64,000 nucleotides of DNA. Source: Rhodopirellula sp. GTDB lineage: Bacteria > Planctomycetota > Planctomycetia > Pirellulales > Pirellulaceae. The stretch covers positions 11,675-75,674 of the forward strand of contig NZVD01000063.1 of assembly GCA_002701385.1 (NCBI GenBank). The letters run 5' to 3'. The translations under genes and the position numbers were made by a program. Shown here in pieces: positions 50,878-59,915 of the stretch; position 1 is the stretch's first letter, and each line of letters begins with the position of its first letter. The notes beneath the pieces are model-generated. The model was given only the letters and a program-made list of their open reading frames with translations. It did not search any database and was not told where the DNA came from.

Positions 50878-53800
50878 TTATTCCATATATAGGAACTGAT
50901 TTGATGTAAGTAATGCCTGACAATAGTTCGTCATAGCTTGCTCAAATGGTGATTCATTCCCAGATTCAATGAGAAGTACCACTTGTTGCTGGATAAATTC
51001 CAACGACAACGCGACTTCCTGAGTCGTTGGCAATCTGCCATAAGCCAACTGCCAGCCATAGGCTAGTTGCTCAGGAATCGTTGCCTTTAATTCATAAGCA
51101 CTCAAATCCAAAGGACCGTGGAAATCGGCTTCGGAATCCCATGCTTGCTTGGATTCCGATTCGAGAACGCTGATTTTATAAACGTTGGAAAATGAATCTG
51201 ATGTGTGGTTGTCTATCATATCCACTATGGCATCCAGTGTATCACCGGGTTCGACATCCACTGTGATATCGTAGTCCTGCCCGCCATGTTTGACACTCCA
51301 TTGTCCTAGCTGGCCGACACGGCTACTATAAAGCGTCAGCCGAACACCATCACCATTATCAGATGGATGATGAACATTTCCTTTGATCTGCACCTTCCCT
51401 TTGATCGGAGAAGTCCAACGACGGATGGGGCTTAAATGCAGAGAGCCCGTATGGCCACTTGTCTTATTGAGGAACGAAAAGCCCAGTTTCTCATCTGGTA
51501 CTTTCTCACCACCCTTCCAGGTATTACTGCCAAAAAACGGGTAGGGCGTAAAGACAACCGGTGCAATCTCCGATTCGACTTGCTGGTTCACATGGCCGTA
51601 ACCGTAAGACCATGGATTCCCATTGGATAAAGCATTTTCAGGAAGGACCAAATTTAGGCCTTCGATAATGGAAGAGTCCACTTTGCCTTGTGCTTCTTGA
51701 TTGAGCCGAGTGGCGAAAGATGAAGCGAATTGAAGAATGAAATCACTATTCATCATCATCAATGATTGAGTGGCCACTGTGGAACTATCCCGTTGTGTGC
51801 AATTAACCTCCATCGCCGGAGCATCAAACGCTTTAAGCAATGCTACAGGCTCAGTACGCTTCATTTGCAAATAAACACTACGACGCTGTACATCACCAGC
51901 GATGATGACCTGTCCGGACGTGTCTTTTCCAACCATAACCGGTGCTCCGAACGATGTGCCATCCAACTTACCGCTGACAGCAAGAATCGAATCACGGATT
52001 GCTTCCGCATCGAGTCGCTTCACTGGGAAGTGTGAGTAGAGCTGATTACCACCATCGACTTGGTCACCTTCAGGTGTACGGAGGGATTCCTGCAGGTAAA
52101 CCGTTGAGGTCATCAATACACGGTGAAGATGCTTCAAGCTCCAGCCTTTTGCCATAAATTCATCCGCTAACCAATCCAATACTTCTGGCTGAGTCGGCAG
52201 TGAACCCAGTTTTCCAAATTCGCCAGGGGTGTCAACAATCCCTGTTCCAAAGTGATGCATCCAGAACCGATTGACCAAAACACGAGCGACTAGTGGATGC
52301 CGACCACTAGTTAACCAACGAGCGTATTGCAGTCGGCGACCGGTGGTTGGTGCGTCTGCAGCGTTATCTTTGATGGCAAAAGGGCTATCTGCAGGAGCTG
52401 CCACAGTTAGACCACCTGGTTTCACTTCGTGTTGAGGCTGACGATAATCTCCACGATAAAACAGGAAGGTAGGATCCACTTCCTTAGCCTGCTTGGTCAA
52501 AGCTCGAACATATTCATGAACTGGTTTGGTCGCCCTTACCTTGGCAACTTCTGCATCTAGCTTCTTCAATTCATCTGCATGGCCCTGATTGTATTGATAC
52601 AACACACCTGGGTTGAGGTTTCCAATATTTGGATTCTTGGCAAGCAATTCCTTTTGTTCCGCAGTCCGTTTATCTCCAGCTGCTCGGTAAGCCGCTTCGA
52701 GTGGTTCGCGTAAGGCTTCATCAACCTTTTCAAGTTCAGCAGCCAGAGCCAAATCCATGTATTCAGTCTGCTTAGCATTCCTGGCGGTCACCATCTCTTG
52801 CGCCTGGGATTCAATCTCGGCAGCCTTCGCATGGTCTTCATCTGTATACAACGAGACAGCTCGATTCCCAGGCACCTTCCAACGCTTCGGATTTAAGGCC
52901 GGTTCGAATACTGCTCGTAGCCGATAATAATCTTCCTGGGATATGGGGTCGTAACGATGGTCGTGACATTGGGCACAACCAACACTCATACCCAGTAAAC
53001 CTGTAGACACAATCTTCACTGTGTCGATGACAACCTGATTACGCGTCTCATCCGAGTTAGACTGCCCCGTACCATCGGCGGCCATGCGTAAATAACCTGT
53101 TGCCGTGAGCTTATCAATTTCCTGTGTTGTCATATTCTTGTAAGGTGGCTCGACTAACTCATCTCCGGCTAACTGCCATGTAATGAATTGATCGAACGGC
53201 ATATCCGCCGCAATAGCCCTAATCACCCAGTCTCGATACTTATAGGCCCACTGTCGATTCGCGTCACTGTTACTGGCTCCTTCTGAGTCGGCATACCCGG
53301 CAACATCCAACCAATGCCGTCCCCATCGTTCACCATATTGTGGGCTCTCCAGCAAACGGTCGAGGACTTTTGTCCAGGCTTCCGGCGTATCATCGGCAAG
53401 AAACGCAGTTAGCTCATCATGGGTTGGGGGGAGCCCGGTTAGTGCGAGTGACGCTCGACGAAGCAATGTGGACTTATCGGCTTCCGGAGCAAATGACAGA
53501 TCCTGCTTTTCCATCCGGGCCAATAAGAGTGCATCAATCGGTGTTCGCACTCGATCCACGTTTTCTACTGTCGGTACAGTAGGCCGACGGATGGGCTGAA
53601 AGGCCCAGTAAGATCGTTCTTCAGGCGTCACACCCAGTCCTGGACCGATCGTGGCAGGTTCAGGACGTGATGTTTTGGCGCCTTCAAGAATCCACTTCCG
53701 GATCGTAGCAATCTGCTCATCCGGTACCCGATGTGAACCTGGTGGCATTTCGCCACTCACCATTCGTTCAAGCAAATAGCTTTCATCTGGCTTGCCTTTA

Positions 53801-54045
53801 ATCAATGCCGGTCCGAATTCACCTCCCTTTTCCATCAATCGAACTAAACGCAGGTCCAATTCTCCTTTCACTTCGGCTTCCGCGCCATGACAGTCGTAAC
53901 AATGAGCTCGGAAAATCGGACGGATATGCTTTTCAAATGTCAACGCTTCATCGGCCTGAGTAAAGGGCGAATAGAGTCCGATTAATGTCGACAGAAAGGC
54001 CAAGCAAAGAGATCGTGTTAGCGTAAAGGGATAACGCAATTTCAT
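50878..54045 (-). CDS. PSCyt1/DUF1549/DUF1553 planctomycete cytochrome protein with inserted beta domain
   Basis: A 1055-residue exported protein; signal LTRSLCLAFLSTLIGLYSP. A cytochrome c-like domain has HCYDCHG near residue 50 and a MPPG motif, and the following DUF1549 domain has RRASLALTGLPPTHDELTAF and RWGRHWLDVAGYADS and then a second heme motif CAQCHDHRYDP. A charged helical stretch leads to DUF1553 (HPLVARVLVNRFWMHHFG). A segment at about residues 805-965 (from NPWSYGYGHVN) is a carbohydrate-binding-like beta domain inserted in the middle of DUF1553. ATG 54045 is used because the frame upstream of it contains a terminator. Redox attack on sugars is supposed but unproven. Confidence 0.93.
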   Translation of the reverse strand: MKLRYPFTLTRSLCLAFLSTLIGLYSPFTQADEALTFEKHIRPIFRAHCYDCHGAEAEVKGELDLRLVRLMEKGGEFGPALIKGKPDESYLLERMVSGEMPPGSHRVPDEQIATIRKWILEGAKTSRPEPATIGPGLGVTPEERSYWAFQPIRRPTVPTVENVDRVRTPIDALLLARMEKQDLSFAPEADKSTLLRRASLALTGLPPTHDELTAFLADDTPEAWTKVLDRLLESPQYGERWGRHWLDVAGYADSEGASNSDANRQWAYKYRDWVIRAIAADMPFDQFITWQLAGDELVEPPYKNMTTQEIDKLTATGYLRMAADGTGQSNSDETRNQVVIDTVKIVSTGLLGMSVGCAQCHDHRYDPISQEDYYRLRAVFEPALNPKRWKVPGNRAVSLYTDEDHAKAAEIESQAQEMVTARNAKQTEYMDLALAAELEKVDEALREPLEAAYRAAGDKRTAEQKELLAKNPNIGNLNPGVLYQYNQGHADELKKLDAEVAKVRATKPVHEYVRALTKQAKEVDPTFLFYRGDYRQPQHEVKPGGLTVAAPADSPFAIKDNAADAPTTGRRLQYARWLTSGRHPLVARVLVNRFWMHHFGTGIVDTPGEFGKLGSLPTQPEVLDWLADEFMAKGWSLKHLHRVLMTSTVYLQESLRTPEGDQVDGGNQLYSHFPVKRLDAEAIRDSILAVSGKLDGTSFGAPVMVGKDTSGQVIIAGDVQRRSVYLQMKRTEPVALLKAFDAPAMEVNCTQRDSSTVATQSLMMMNSDFILQFASSFATRLNQEAQGKVDSSIIEGLNLVLPENALSNGNPWSYGYGHVNQQVESEIAPVVFTPYPFFGSNTWKGGEKVPDEKLGFSFLNKTSGHTGSLHLSPIRRWTSPIKGKVQIKGNVHHPSDNGDGVRLTLYSSRVGQLGQWSVKHGGQDYDITVDVEPGDTLDAIVDMIDNHTSDSFSNVYKISVLESESKQAWDSEADFHGPLDLSAYELKATIPEQLAYGWQLAYGRLPTTQEVALSLEFIQQQVVLLIESGNESPFEQAMTNYCQALLTSNQFLYME

Positions 54046-54164
54046 AACATCAGGGTGGGCTAGGGAAGGATGCGAAGGGGTGGGATTCGTTTTCTTTATT
54101 TTAATCCAAAGCCGCTTATCCTGCATCGCTGAATCATAGTCGATTTCGACAGTCAGTCGTCGCG

Positions 54165-54206
54165 CAACAAAAACCCACTTATCCGGATTCCAAACAAGTG
54201 GGTTCA
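54165..54206 (-). terminator. Rho-independent terminator of the tandem sulfatase gene
   Basis: On the minus strand AACCCACTT pairs with AAGTGGGTT across a 15-base loop, and TTTTTG follows. In plus coordinates the arms are 54196-54204 and 54172-54180. Confidence 0.88.
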
Positions 54207-54235
54207 ATCGTATTCAAATTTCCAGACTCGGCTAG

Positions 54236-57031
54236 CTAGTCCTTTCGATGGTCCCAATGGCTGTACAGCAATTCTGTCAGCTCTTGAACCAACTCAGGGT
54301 TTGTCGCAGCACGGTTATCCGTTTCAGTGGGATCCACTCGCAGGTTATATAGCTGTGGACCTGCGCCTAAGTCTGGATGTGAGAAAGTATATCGATTAAC
54401 AATACCGTCGTAAGAGAGCAATAGTTTCCAGTCCCCTTTGATTACCCATCGATAGAGCAAGGTTTTTGTACTGTCGTTAAGGTCGGCAATGTCATGTGCA
54501 TACGATTCTCCAAATAATGCCTGATGGGAAGCTGTACGTCCCTGAGCCACTTCGACCAAGTTCTTTCCAGCCATTAATTCCGTCTTCTCCAATCCAGCCA
54601 ATTCAAGGATAGTTGGAGCAATGTCAATGGAGCTGACCAGTTGTCCGCGGTTACCCGGGCGAACCTGACCTGGCCAACGAACCATGATCGGAGTTCTTGT
54701 CCCACCTTCGTTCGGGGACTGCTTTGACTTAGGGGCATAGCTTGATCGCCATTTCGGCCCCAAATCCATGTCCGGTGTCCGTTGAATCCATCCGTTGTCA
54801 GTCACATAAATAACAACGGTTTCTTTACGAAGCCCTTCATCGTCGATGATCCCCAACAATTCGCCACAGGTTTCATCAAACCATTCGCACATTGCATAGT
54901 ATTTAGCCAAGGGCAGCGGTCGGCCGTCTTGCTGGTACTTCTTCAGCAATCGCTCTGGTGGATTGTGAGGCGTGTGGGGTAGGAACGGAGCATACCAAAT
55001 AAAGAATGGTTTCTCTTCTTCCTTTGATTCCTTGATGAACGAGTGGATCGGCTCTAGTCCCTGTCGCCCGATCTTTAGGCCCTGATCACCATGACGCCCA
55101 CCTCGTTTCGGATCGCCATGCGTCATTCCATGAGTGAAGCCTCCACGCGAATAATGACCTTCCCACCATTTGCCGCTTTGATGGCTCAAATAGCCTTTCT
55201 CCTGCAACATTCGGGGAACCGTATCGATGCGATCAATATTGGCGATCAACTGGTTCCGCAATTCCTGATAAGCTCCTGGCTTTGCGTCCGGGCCAAGGGG
55301 TGTGGGGTCATTGCCGGTAATCCGATGGTCTCGTGGATAAAGCCCAGACACTAAGGTTGCTAAGGAGCTGCGACAAAGTGCCTGAGGTACGTAACCACGA
55401 GTAAATGTCGCGCTTTCACGTGCCAATTGATCAAGGTGAGGTGTCTTAATGACCGGATGAGCCATAAAACTATAATCCGTCCAAGCCTGATCGTCAGAAA
55501 TAATTAACACCACATTGGGATTTGCTGGAAGCTGTGGTTTGGCTTTCGGCTTTGGTGGTTGTGGTTTAGATGCCGGCTTCGCCTGTGTTTGTTTTTGTTC
55601 CTGCGCCTTCTGTCTGAGGTAATTATTGGTCGGGACTAGCTCATAGCTATATTGACCACCATAACCATCACGTAACTCGTTAGAACGCTTGCGCATCTTT
55701 TGTAACTGCGACTTGAATTTAGGATCCTTAGCTAGATTTACCAACTGATCAGGATCCGCTTCCAAATCGTGTAAGAACTCGTAGTCATCCTGAAAGTAAT
55801 TTGCATAAACCCAACGTTGGTCACGAACGCCTTCCCATTTAGGAATCCGTCCGGGTACATCCATTAGGTGTTCACAGAAGAAATCCGTACGCCATTTCTT
55901 GGGCACGTTTCCAGACACCAATCCGTTTAAGTCTTCTCCCTGATACTGCGAAGGTAATTCAATGCCAGCCGCACCTACGAACGTGCTTGCTAAATCCAGA
56001 TTTAAAACGACTTCATCTCGCACTTGCCCCTTAGCAGAGTCCTCCACTCGCGGATCTGAAATAATCATGGGCACTCTTAGCGATTCTTCATAATGGGACC
56101 ACTTGCCCGCAAATCCTCGTTGGGCCATGTAGTAACCGTTGTCGCCGGTATAAATGACAATCGTATTTTCATCCAGCCCGAGTTGTTCCAGAGTATTTAC
56201 AACTCGCCCTACAACATGGTCGATGCCACTGAGCATCCGGTAGTAAGAGCGAATGTTCTTTTCGTACTTCTCCTTGGTATCCCACCGCCAGAAGAAACGC
56301 TCTCGATTTAAGCTGGTCCGCAAGAACTCAGGCTGACTGGCGAAAATCTCAGGGTCATTTAGTCTTGGGGCCGGAATTTCAATGTCTTCATACATGCCAT
56401 CCATCACTTTGGGCCATGGAAAGTGATCCACTTTGTCATTGTCTTCAGCATGGGTCGCATTGAAGCTTACCGAAAGCATGAAGGCTTCATCTTTGTTTGC
56501 CTTAATGAATTCGATGGCCGCATCGCCCGCCAATTGAGTGGTATGACGTAAAGTGCCGTCGGGCTGTTTTTTGAAGTACTTATTGCGATTGATCGGATGG
56601 AAGAAGTCAAAGGCTTGGTTGGTTCCGCCGGAGAAGCCGACACCGAATTTCCCAACAAATCCGGTCTTATACCCAGACTGTTTCATAACCACTGGATAAG
56701 AACTAGTCACAAAGTCTTGCGCAATCGCCGGCGTACCAAATGTATAGTGATGACTGCGTTCCACCATGCCGGTAAATATCGTGGCCCGGCTAGCGGCGCA
56801 AATAGACGTTGTCACAAAGGCATTGGTAAATCTTGTGCCCTGACTCGCAAGCTTATCCAGATTGGGAGTCTTCACCAAGGGATGTCCATAGCAACTCAGC
56901 TGATCATTGCGTTGGTCATCTGCTAAAAAGAAGACGATATTTGGACGCTCTGCGGCACGCAATTGCACAGAAAATACAGTTGTTAATACAAGGACGCTTA
57001 GAATAGTGCGTCGAATTAGCTTGCTCGTCAT
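54236..57031 (-). CDS. Tandem sulfatase: two complete sulfatase domains in one polypeptide
   Basis: A 931-residue exported protein with a signal peptide (TILSVLVLTTVFSVQLRA). Domain 1 (about 28-470) has FFLADDQRNDQLSCYG, the formylglycine site SICAASRAT with Cys78, and YTGDNGYYMAQRGFAGKW. A linker of Lys, Pro and Gln (about 474-504) leads to domain 2 (505-931), with LIISDDQAWTDYSFM, a second site ALCRSSLAT with Cys553, and GGTRTPIMVRWPGQ. Both copies keep metal-site aspartates. In domain 2 the position of the motif arginine (CxxSR) is Leu. It is a single gene between two hairpins. The domains probably act on the same sulfated polymer. Confidence 0.95.
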   Translation of the reverse strand: MTSKLIRRTILSVLVLTTVFSVQLRAAERPNIVFFLADDQRNDQLSCYGHPLVKTPNLDKLASQGTRFTNAFVTTSICAASRATIFTGMVERSHHYTFGTPAIAQDFVTSSYPVVMKQSGYKTGFVGKFGVGFSGGTNQAFDFFHPINRNKYFKKQPDGTLRHTTQLAGDAAIEFIKANKDEAFMLSVSFNATHAEDNDKVDHFPWPKVMDGMYEDIEIPAPRLNDPEIFASQPEFLRTSLNRERFFWRWDTKEKYEKNIRSYYRMLSGIDHVVGRVVNTLEQLGLDENTIVIYTGDNGYYMAQRGFAGKWSHYEESLRVPMIISDPRVEDSAKGQVRDEVVLNLDLASTFVGAAGIELPSQYQGEDLNGLVSGNVPKKWRTDFFCEHLMDVPGRIPKWEGVRDQRWVYANYFQDDYEFLHDLEADPDQLVNLAKDPKFKSQLQKMRKRSNELRDGYGGQYSYELVPTNNYLRQKAQEQKQTQAKPASKPQPPKPKAKPQLPANPNVVLIISDDQAWTDYSFMAHPVIKTPHLDQLARESATFTRGYVPQALCRSSLATLVSGLYPRDHRITGNDPTPLGPDAKPGAYQELRNQLIANIDRIDTVPRMLQEKGYLSHQSGKWWEGHYSRGGFTHGMTHGDPKRGGRHGDQGLKIGRQGLEPIHSFIKESKEEEKPFFIWYAPFLPHTPHNPPERLLKKYQQDGRPLPLAKYYAMCEWFDETCGELLGIIDDEGLRKETVVIYVTDNGWIQRTPDMDLGPKWRSSYAPKSKQSPNEGGTRTPIMVRWPGQVRPGNRGQLVSSIDIAPTILELAGLEKTELMAGKNLVEVAQGRTASHQALFGESYAHDIADLNDSTKTLLYRWVIKGDWKLLLSYDGIVNRYTFSHPDLGAGPQLYNLRVDPTETDNRAATNPELVQELTELLYSHWDHRKD

Positions 57032-57068
57032 AGAGAGATCTCTAGTAATCGAAAGATGTTAATGAACA

Positions 57069-57115
57069 AAGACACCATTCCAGTATCCACGGTCGTCGAT
57101 ACCGGAAGGTGTCTT
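57069..57115 (-). terminator. Long hairpin ending the 57-64 kb operon
   Basis: GACACC/GGTGTC plus an inner stem TTCCGGTATC/GATACTGGAA (one G-T, one bulged base) give about 18 pairs on the minus strand, starting 18 bases after the oxidoreductase stop. The T-run behind it is short (TTTGTT). Confidence 0.65.
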
Positions 57116-57132
57116 CCTGTTATTAGCAGTGG

Positions 57133-58431
57133 TTAGCCGATCGTCAAGCGATCTTCCCAACCTTCATGATAATCACGCTGCCACAATGCCATCGCTTCTT
57201 CATCATCAAGGATGTGACCGTTCGAGGTGTCGCAATTCAGTATACGACCAACTCGCTGGGAGATATTTCCTAGATGACAGAGCAGGGTACTACGATGGCC
57301 GATTTCAATTTCAGCGTTTAGTCCTTCTGGGTCATTCGCTCGAATGGACTTAACGAGATTATCTATATGTTCCGGCTGACCTTGGCCGCCCGTGACCCGT
57401 TTTACTTCCTTGTTCCCTCGGTCGTAAACGACATAGCCACCACCCCCAAGAAATTCGACCATACCGTTATCACCAAAGACTTTTACAAAGCCTGAACCAT
57501 TTCGATTACAGCTACTGCCCTGCCAAGTAATCTGAGTTTCATTTTCGAATTCGAACGAAACAATTTGAGTGTCTGGTGTTTCTTGGTCGTCATCGAAATA
57601 GTAACGGCCGCCGGTGGAACTAACCGTCTTTGGAAAGTCCACGTTTAATGCCCAACGCGCAATATCCAGAGAATGGATTCCGTTGTTACCAAGCTCGCCG
57701 TTGCCATAGAACCAGACCCAGTGCCAGTTGTAATGAACGAGGTTGTCCTGAAACGGGCGACGTGGAACAGGACCCTGCCAACGATCGTAATCAATGTGCT
57801 CAGGAACTTCGGTATTCTTCCCTTCACCAATAGATGTTCGAGCGCTAAAGTAAACACAGCGAGCGGAATGTACGGTTCCGATCCCTCCGCCATGAATAAA
57901 CTCTATCGCCTCGCGATACGTTGGTGCACTTCGGCGCTGCGTTCCAATCTGTACGCAAACTTTATTTTTGCGAGCAGCGGCAATCTGCATTTCCCCTTCC
58001 CACGGGTTTTGGCAGCATGGCTTTTCTACATAAACGTGCTTACCCGCTTCTGCGGCAACGATGGTTGCCGGAGCATGCCAGTGATTGGGAGCGGCACAAG
58101 CGACGATATCCACTTCGTCATCCTCTACAAATGTTTCCCAGGTAGTGATCGGCTCGGGACGATAGCCCACTTTGCCTTGGATTTCATCCGCAGCCCGCTC
58201 GGCTCGAGTTTTATCCACATCACAAACATATTTAATGACACAGTCACTATGTTTGGAAAACGTATCCGCTAAGCTTCGTCCGCGACTCATTCCCATGACA
58301 GCAACGACGAGTTTGGCATCTTCAGCATTCGCTTCGGCTGTAGAAACCAGAGTGCCGGCTGCAGCAGTTGCGGCTCCCGCTGCTATAAAATCTCGACGCT
58401 TAACATTCTTACTTTGCGCATTGGCAGACAT
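57133..58431 (-). CDS. Tat-exported Gfo/Idh/MocA family oxidoreductase
   Basis: A 432-residue protein. The Tat signal KRRDFIAAGAATAAAGTL is followed by the Rossmann motif VVAVMGMSRGRSLA, where the usual GxGxxG is changed to GMSRGR. The catalytic motif HVYVEKPCCQNPWEGE has the lysine; two cysteines stand beside it, which is uncommon. The substrate half has WFYGNGELGNNGIHSLDIARW. It is probably periplasmic and sugar-related. It is the last gene of the operon that starts beyond the right window edge and ends at the hairpin at 57069. Confidence 0.92.
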   Translation of the reverse strand: MSANAQSKNVKRRDFIAAGAATAAAGTLVSTAEANAEDAKLVVAVMGMSRGRSLADTFSKHSDCVIKYVCDVDKTRAERAADEIQGKVGYRPEPITTWETFVEDDEVDIVACAAPNHWHAPATIVAAEAGKHVYVEKPCCQNPWEGEMQIAAARKNKVCVQIGTQRRSAPTYREAIEFIHGGGIGTVHSARCVYFSARTSIGEGKNTEVPEHIDYDRWQGPVPRRPFQDNLVHYNWHWVWFYGNGELGNNGIHSLDIARWALNVDFPKTVSSTGGRYYFDDDQETPDTQIVSFEFENETQITWQGSSCNRNGSGFVKVFGDNGMVEFLGGGGYVVYDRGNKEVKRVTGGQGQPEHIDNLVKSIRANDPEGLNAEIEIGHRSTLLCHLGNISQRVGRILNCDTSNGHILDDEEAMALWQRDYHEGWEDRLTIG

Positions 58432-58491
58432 AGCTTTCCCCTTTAGGAATATAGGTTGTCGCCAACCGCTAAAATTACCGAACGACTGGCG

Positions 58492-59838
58492 TTAGCCCAT
58501 TAACTCTCGCATTGGAGTTGGATCGCTGACCAGATGAGTGGGACGACCCTGAGGCGTATATAGAATTTTACCCGGGTCGATGCCTAGTTTCGAGTAAACA
58601 GTCGAAACAAAATTTTCAGGACTCTTCACATTCTCGATCGCCGAATATCCCTTGCGGTCCGTTGCTCCAACGACAACTCCGCCTGGAGTGCCGCCTCCAG
58701 CCATCAGGACACTCATAGCATTGGCCCAGTGGTCACGTCCTGGCGTAGTCTGCCCGGACAGAGTCGAGATCTTTGGTGTGCGTCCAAATTCGCCTAACGC
58801 CAATACAAGCGTATCTTCCAACATGCCTCGTTCGTCTAGATCCGAAATCAAAGCGGCCACACTTTGGTCCCAGCTTGGTAGACGCGTCTTGCATCGCCCG
58901 AAGATATCACTGTGATGGTCCCATCCGCCATCGTATACGGTGACGAAAGGAACGCCTGCTTCGACTAGTCGCCGAGCTAATAAGCAGCGTTGGCCGAAGG
59001 AGTTTCGGTAATAGCGATCGCGCGTATCATCGGATTCCTGTGAGACGTCAAAGGCCTGTTGTGCATCTGGAGATAACACCAGGTTTAACCCCTGCTCGTA
59101 ATACTCATCAATTGCGAGAGCAGGGTCGCCTGCAGCTTTGTCATGGAATCGCTTCATACGATCGAGCATACTGCGAACGTTGGATTTTGATTTAAACTGG
59201 CCGTCTGTTAAGCCGCCTGGAATGGCTACGTCACGCACGCGGAAACTGCTACCGTTTGGATCATCCGAAACCACAAATGGAGCATGATTCGCGCCGAGGA
59301 AATTAGGGCCACCACTACGCGACATACTCGGCATGGAGAAGTAATTAGGGAGCGCATTCTTGGTCCCCAATTCATGACTCACAACACTGCCCATACTGGG
59401 ATGGAAACTGACAAAGGCTCCACAACCAACAGGAATCCGCGGTGGTGCACCAGTCATCATGTAATGGTTACCGGCACCATGGTTGCCCTGGTTGTGACGA
59501 ATCGAGCGAATCATGGCAAACTTGTCGCTCAATGCCGCCAGCTTGGTCATGTGCTCGGAATAATGAATGCCCGGATTCGTGGTTTGACACGTACCAAAAT
59601 CTCCACGGATCTCCGCAGGCGCTTCCGGTTTAGGGTCGAACATTTCGAAATGTGTTGGTCCGCCGTCCATCCAAATTAAGATACAGCGTTTAGCTCGCCC
59701 AGCGATCGGGCCACTATCCTTGGCCTCCGCTTGCAATCGCAACGAATCTGTCAGGCTCAATCCAGCACCAAACATGCCTCCTAAACCAAGCTTAAGGGAG
59801 TGGCGTCGCGTGATACCTTCACAATTTGAATATTTCAT
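58492..59838 (-). CDS. DUF1501 family protein, planctomycete type
   Basis: A 448-residue exported protein. The Tat signal is ITRRHSLKLGLGGMFGAGL. Family blocks: CILIWMDGGPTHFEMFDPKP, RSIRHNQGNHGAGNHYMMTG, QESDDTRDRYY, QRCLLARRLVEAGVPFVTV, LALGEFGRTPKI and GRDHWANAMSVLMAGGG. It is encoded between the PPC-repeat protein and an oxidoreductase; a second DUF1501 gene stands two positions upstream in the same operon, so the operon carries two copies. The reaction is unknown. Confidence 0.94.
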   Translation of the reverse strand: MKYSNCEGITRRHSLKLGLGGMFGAGLSLTDSLRLQAEAKDSGPIAGRAKRCILIWMDGGPTHFEMFDPKPEAPAEIRGDFGTCQTTNPGIHYSEHMTKLAALSDKFAMIRSIRHNQGNHGAGNHYMMTGAPPRIPVGCGAFVSFHPSMGSVVSHELGTKNALPNYFSMPSMSRSGGPNFLGANHAPFVVSDDPNGSSFRVRDVAIPGGLTDGQFKSKSNVRSMLDRMKRFHDKAAGDPALAIDEYYEQGLNLVLSPDAQQAFDVSQESDDTRDRYYRNSFGQRCLLARRLVEAGVPFVTVYDGGWDHHSDIFGRCKTRLPSWDQSVAALISDLDERGMLEDTLVLALGEFGRTPKISTLSGQTTPGRDHWANAMSVLMAGGGTPGGVVVGATDRKGYSAIENVKSPENFVSTVYSKLGIDPGKILYTPQGRPTHLVSDPTPMRELMG

Positions 59839-59915
59839 CGTTCGTTTTTCATTAAAAAATCAATGACCGGTCCTAACTAGATAATACCCCACGACAATTT
59901 ATCGGGGAATAGAAA

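Noticed and set aside
54046-54207. N-terminal extension of the PSCyt protein
   Set aside because: It runs through a rho-independent terminator, and the real signal peptide begins at ATG 54045.
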